Positions 62,188-64,000 of a stretch of DNA of 64,000 nt are shown in pieces. A program made the translations under genes and the position numbers. Numbering within the stretch: position 1 is the first letter of the stretch; each line of letters starts with the position of its first letter. Source of the stretch: MAG-121220-bin8 sp965655865 (GTDB taxonomy: Bacteria > Bacteroidota > Bacteroidia > Flavobacteriales > Flavobacteriaceae); assembly GCA_965655865.1 (NCBI GenBank), contig CBFHJJ010000007.1, forward strand, positions 1 to 64,000. The letters run 5' to 3'. The notes below the pieces were generated by a model. The model searched no databases and was not told the DNA's origin. It saw nothing but the letters and a program-made list of their open reading frames with translations.

Positions 62188-64000
62188 GTAAGACTTATAA
62201 CTATTTGTTTTTTCGATTTATTAATTAATTTGAAGTTTTTAATGATCAAACCACTGCCTTTAAAAGAAACTTTAAAACCATAATTCTCCAAAGCAGGTAA
62301 AATATTTTTGAGATTTTTTCCTTTTATAATTGATAAATTATTGATGTCAATTAAATGATAATCTTTCTTATTGTAAATTTTAGAAAGATTAAAATTTTCT
62401 GTTTTATTAAAATCAACAGATTTAGGTGTTAATGAATATATTTTATCAGCAATTTTCTTAAAAACCGGAGCAGCAACTGTAGCTCCATAATATCCTTTTT
62501 TCTTATTTGGTTTATGGATTACTACAATACATGAGTATTTAGGTTTATCAGCTGGAAAATATCCAACAAAACTTGAAATATATTGCAAGTCATCAGTGTT
62601 ATAATCAATTTGACCAGTTCCGGTTTTCCCTGCAATTTTATAAATATTTGATTTTATATTATTTCCTGTTCCACCTTTTTCATTAACAACATTTTCTAGC
62701 ATGAGTTTAACCTTTTTCAGCGTATCATCTGAACAAATTGATGGGTTTAAAATTGTTTTATTATCAATTAAACTACTATGTCTTGTAAAAACTGGCTTAA
62801 CCATTTCTCCATTATTAGCAACTGAATTGTAAAATGTTAAAATTTGAAGTGGTGATAATAATACACCATATCCGTAAGCCATCCATGGAAGAGATAAACC
62901 ATTCCAATTTTTATCATTTGGGTGAGGAATTCTTGGACTGGACTCTCCCAGAATTGAAACTCCTAACTTATTATTTAAACCCATGTTATAAAGTCTATCT
63001 GAAAATTTTCGAGGTTCGTTTCCATAAGATTCACTGATAACTTTTACAATTCCCGTGTTTGATGAAAATTTAAAAGCATCGTTTAGAGAAATTTTTCCAT
63101 ATCCACCCGGTTTTGAGTCTCTTACTTTATTTCCATAGAAAGAAAGTATACCATTTTCTGTATCTATAATTGTATTTGGTTCAACTTTACCATCTTCAAG
63201 TGCGGCAATTACTGACATTAATTTAAAAGTAGAACCCGGCTCAAAATGTTCCCCAACTGCATAATTTAACTTTTCATAATATTTTCCCTCCGAGGTTCTT
63301 CCTAAATTTGAAATGGCTTTTATTTCGCCTGTTGCCGTTTCCATAACTACTGCAGTGCCGTGGTCAGCTTCAAAGTCTTCTAATTGTTTTAATAAAGAAT
63401 GATGTGTAATATCTTGAAAACCAATATTTATTGTTGAAACAATATCAGTTCCTGGCGTTGGTTCAATTTTATTATTTGAGGAAATGGGTTTCCATTTGCC
63501 ATTTGAAATTTTTTGCATTAATTGTAGACCATTTTTACCCCTTAATTTTGAACCAAAAGCGTGCTCAAGTCCTACTCCACTAAAATTGTCATCTTTTATC
63601 ATTCTCTCATAACCAATAGTTCTTTCTGCTATCTTATTTAATGGATAGTCTCTTGAATTCTTTTTTTCAATAATTAAACCTCCCCTAACTCCACCCATTT
63701 CAAAAAGAGGCATTTGTTTTATTTTATTTAGATTTTCTATTGAAACCCCTCTACTAATTAAATGATATCTCTTTTTATTATTTTTAGCAAAAACGAGTCT
63801 GTCTAGAAAAATTTCTTCAGATTTATTAAAAGTTTTCGAAAGTTCTTCTGAGAGTTTTTTTGAATATTTTGAGAAATTTGCGTCAGAAACAGTCACAGCA
63901 TCAAAATATATATCAAAACTTGTAGTTGAAGCTGCTAATAAACTTCCATCATCAGAGAAAATATTCCCTCTTTCAGGAAAAATGGTGAAATTTTGAATCG
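62184..64000 (-). CDS. ftsI: Penicillin-binding protein FtsI with PASTA tail, 5' end outside window
   Basis: The frame continues to the window edge, so the GTG at 63896 is not the start: upstream codons read F-P-E-R-G-N-I-F-S-D-D-G-S-L-L-A-A-S, the conserved dimerisation-domain beginning of PBP2/PBP3. The transpeptidase has S-T-F-K (about 63225), S-S-N (about 63060) and K-T-G-T-G (about 62622). The last 45 residues form one PASTA domain (G-K-N-L-K-N-I-L-P-A-L). Septal transpeptidase, partner of FtsW. Roughly 30-60 N-terminal residues are missing. Confidence 0.94.
   Translation of the reverse strand, partial: IQNFTIFPERGNIFSDDGSLLAASTTSFDIYFDAVTVSDANFSKYSKKLSEELSKTFNKSEEIFLDRLVFAKNNKKRYHLISRGVSIENLNKIKQMPLFEMGGVRGGLIIEKKNSRDYPLNKIAERTIGYERMIKDDNFSGVGLEHAFGSKLRGKNGLQLMQKISNGKWKPISSNNKIEPTPGTDIVSTINIGFQDITHHSLLKQLEDFEADHGTAVVMETATGEIKAISNLGRTSEGKYYEKLNYAVGEHFEPGSTFKLMSVIAALEDGKVEPNTIIDTENGILSFYGNKVRDSKPGGYGKISLNDAFKFSSNTGIVKVISESYGNEPRKFSDRLYNMGLNNKLGVSILGESSPRIPHPNDKNWNGLSLPWMAYGYGVLLSPLQILTFYNSVANNGEMVKPVFTRHSSLIDNKTILNPSICSDDTLKKVKLMLENVVNEKGGTGNNIKSNIYKIAGKTGTGQIDYNTDDLQYISSFVGYFPADKPKYSCIVVIHKPNKKKGYYGATVAAPVFKKIADKIYSLTPKSVDFNKTENFNLSKIYNKKDYHLIDINNLSIIKGKNLKNILPALENYGFKVSFKGSGLIIKNFKLINKSKKQIVISLT

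Noticed and set aside
1..64000. CRISPR arrays, insertion sequences, prophage or integrase genes, restriction or defence systems
   Set aside because: None found: no direct-repeat array, no transposase or nuclease family, and gene order is housekeeping throughout.
1..64000. Type IX secretion cargo carrying a C-terminal sorting domain
   Set aside because: Secreted proteins were inspected at their C-termini; none shows the conserved sorting-domain pattern, so only T9SS machinery (porT, plug) is present.
63896..64000. GTG at 63896 as the start of ftsI
   Set aside because: The frame is open to the window edge and the upstream codons encode the conserved dimerisation-domain start, so the gene is cut by the window.

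Overview
The window is a very AT-rich, gene-dense stretch of a Bacteroidota chromosome, most likely from a marine member of the class Flavobacteriia. The evidence is type IX secretion genes (porT and a PorV-associated plug protein of the DUF5103 family), TamL, a complete Na+-translocating NADH:quinone reductase operon, a PASTA-tailed FtsI, a short primary sigma factor without region 1.1, absence of Shine-Dalgarno sequences, and repeated TAnnTTTG promoter boxes of the Bacteroidota type. A run of 95 N at 4636-4730 shows a scaffold from short reads (metagenome or single cell). No mobile element, CRISPR array, prophage or rRNA gene was seen, and no stretch over 300 bases lacks a gene.

Layout. 1-8719: the end of murF and a lipoprotein amidase; pirin, M20 peptidase and FMN reductase behind a tRNA-Val; the assembly gap cutting a TonB-like gene; an unknown lipoprotein; a sulfatase; a flavin reductase/O-methyltransferase pair. 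8716-13417 (minus): tatA, an M1 aminopeptidase, a DUF6702 protein, two tandem regulatory-domain paralogues, tRNA-Gly. 13495-18375 (plus): acetyltransferase, D,D-carboxypeptidase, gpmI, thioredoxin-like, map, methyltransferase. 18361-25551 (minus): nqrABCDEF, an uncharacterised NQR-linked gene, and apbE. 25707-40020: T9SS plug, apaG, pruA, rsmG, a desaturase, an aminotransferase, trkH/trkA, porT, an rRNA methylase, tamL, fba. 40056-46230 (plus): accD, rpsO, pnp, rpoD, rpe, anmK. 46220-49742: a small set of secreted saccharide-related proteins (DUF1080, GH123-like, PHP phosphodiesterase). 49743-64000 (minus): one continuous division and cell-wall operon, ftsI-murE-mraY-murD-ftsW-murG-murC-ftsQ-ftsA-ftsZ-yqeY, ending in a tRNA-Arg and a DUF2141 gene. 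murF is missing from that operon; its tail is at the other end of the window.

How the genes work together. Much of the window is envelope work: meso-DAP peptidoglycan precursor synthesis and septation (mur/fts), recycling and trimming (anmK, M15), outer-membrane assembly (tamL) and type IX export (porT, plug). Energy is sodium-based: NQR pumps Na+, and ApbE, encoded in the same operon, attaches FMN to NqrB and NqrC. Several secreted hydrolases (amidase, M20, M1, sulfatase, DUF1080, GH123-like) suggest scavenging of peptides and sulfated or amino sugars.

The most interesting structure lies in gene organisation rather than in a new gene cassette. Most promoter boxes end only 7-28 nt before the start codon. 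All three tRNAs sit 6-14 nt upstream of a protein gene. Eight of nine convergent gene pairs overlap or abut. A perfect 34-bp palindrome at the trkA/porT divergence carries promoter elements in both arms. A protein wedged between nqrF and apbE is a candidate unrecognised NQR accessory factor.
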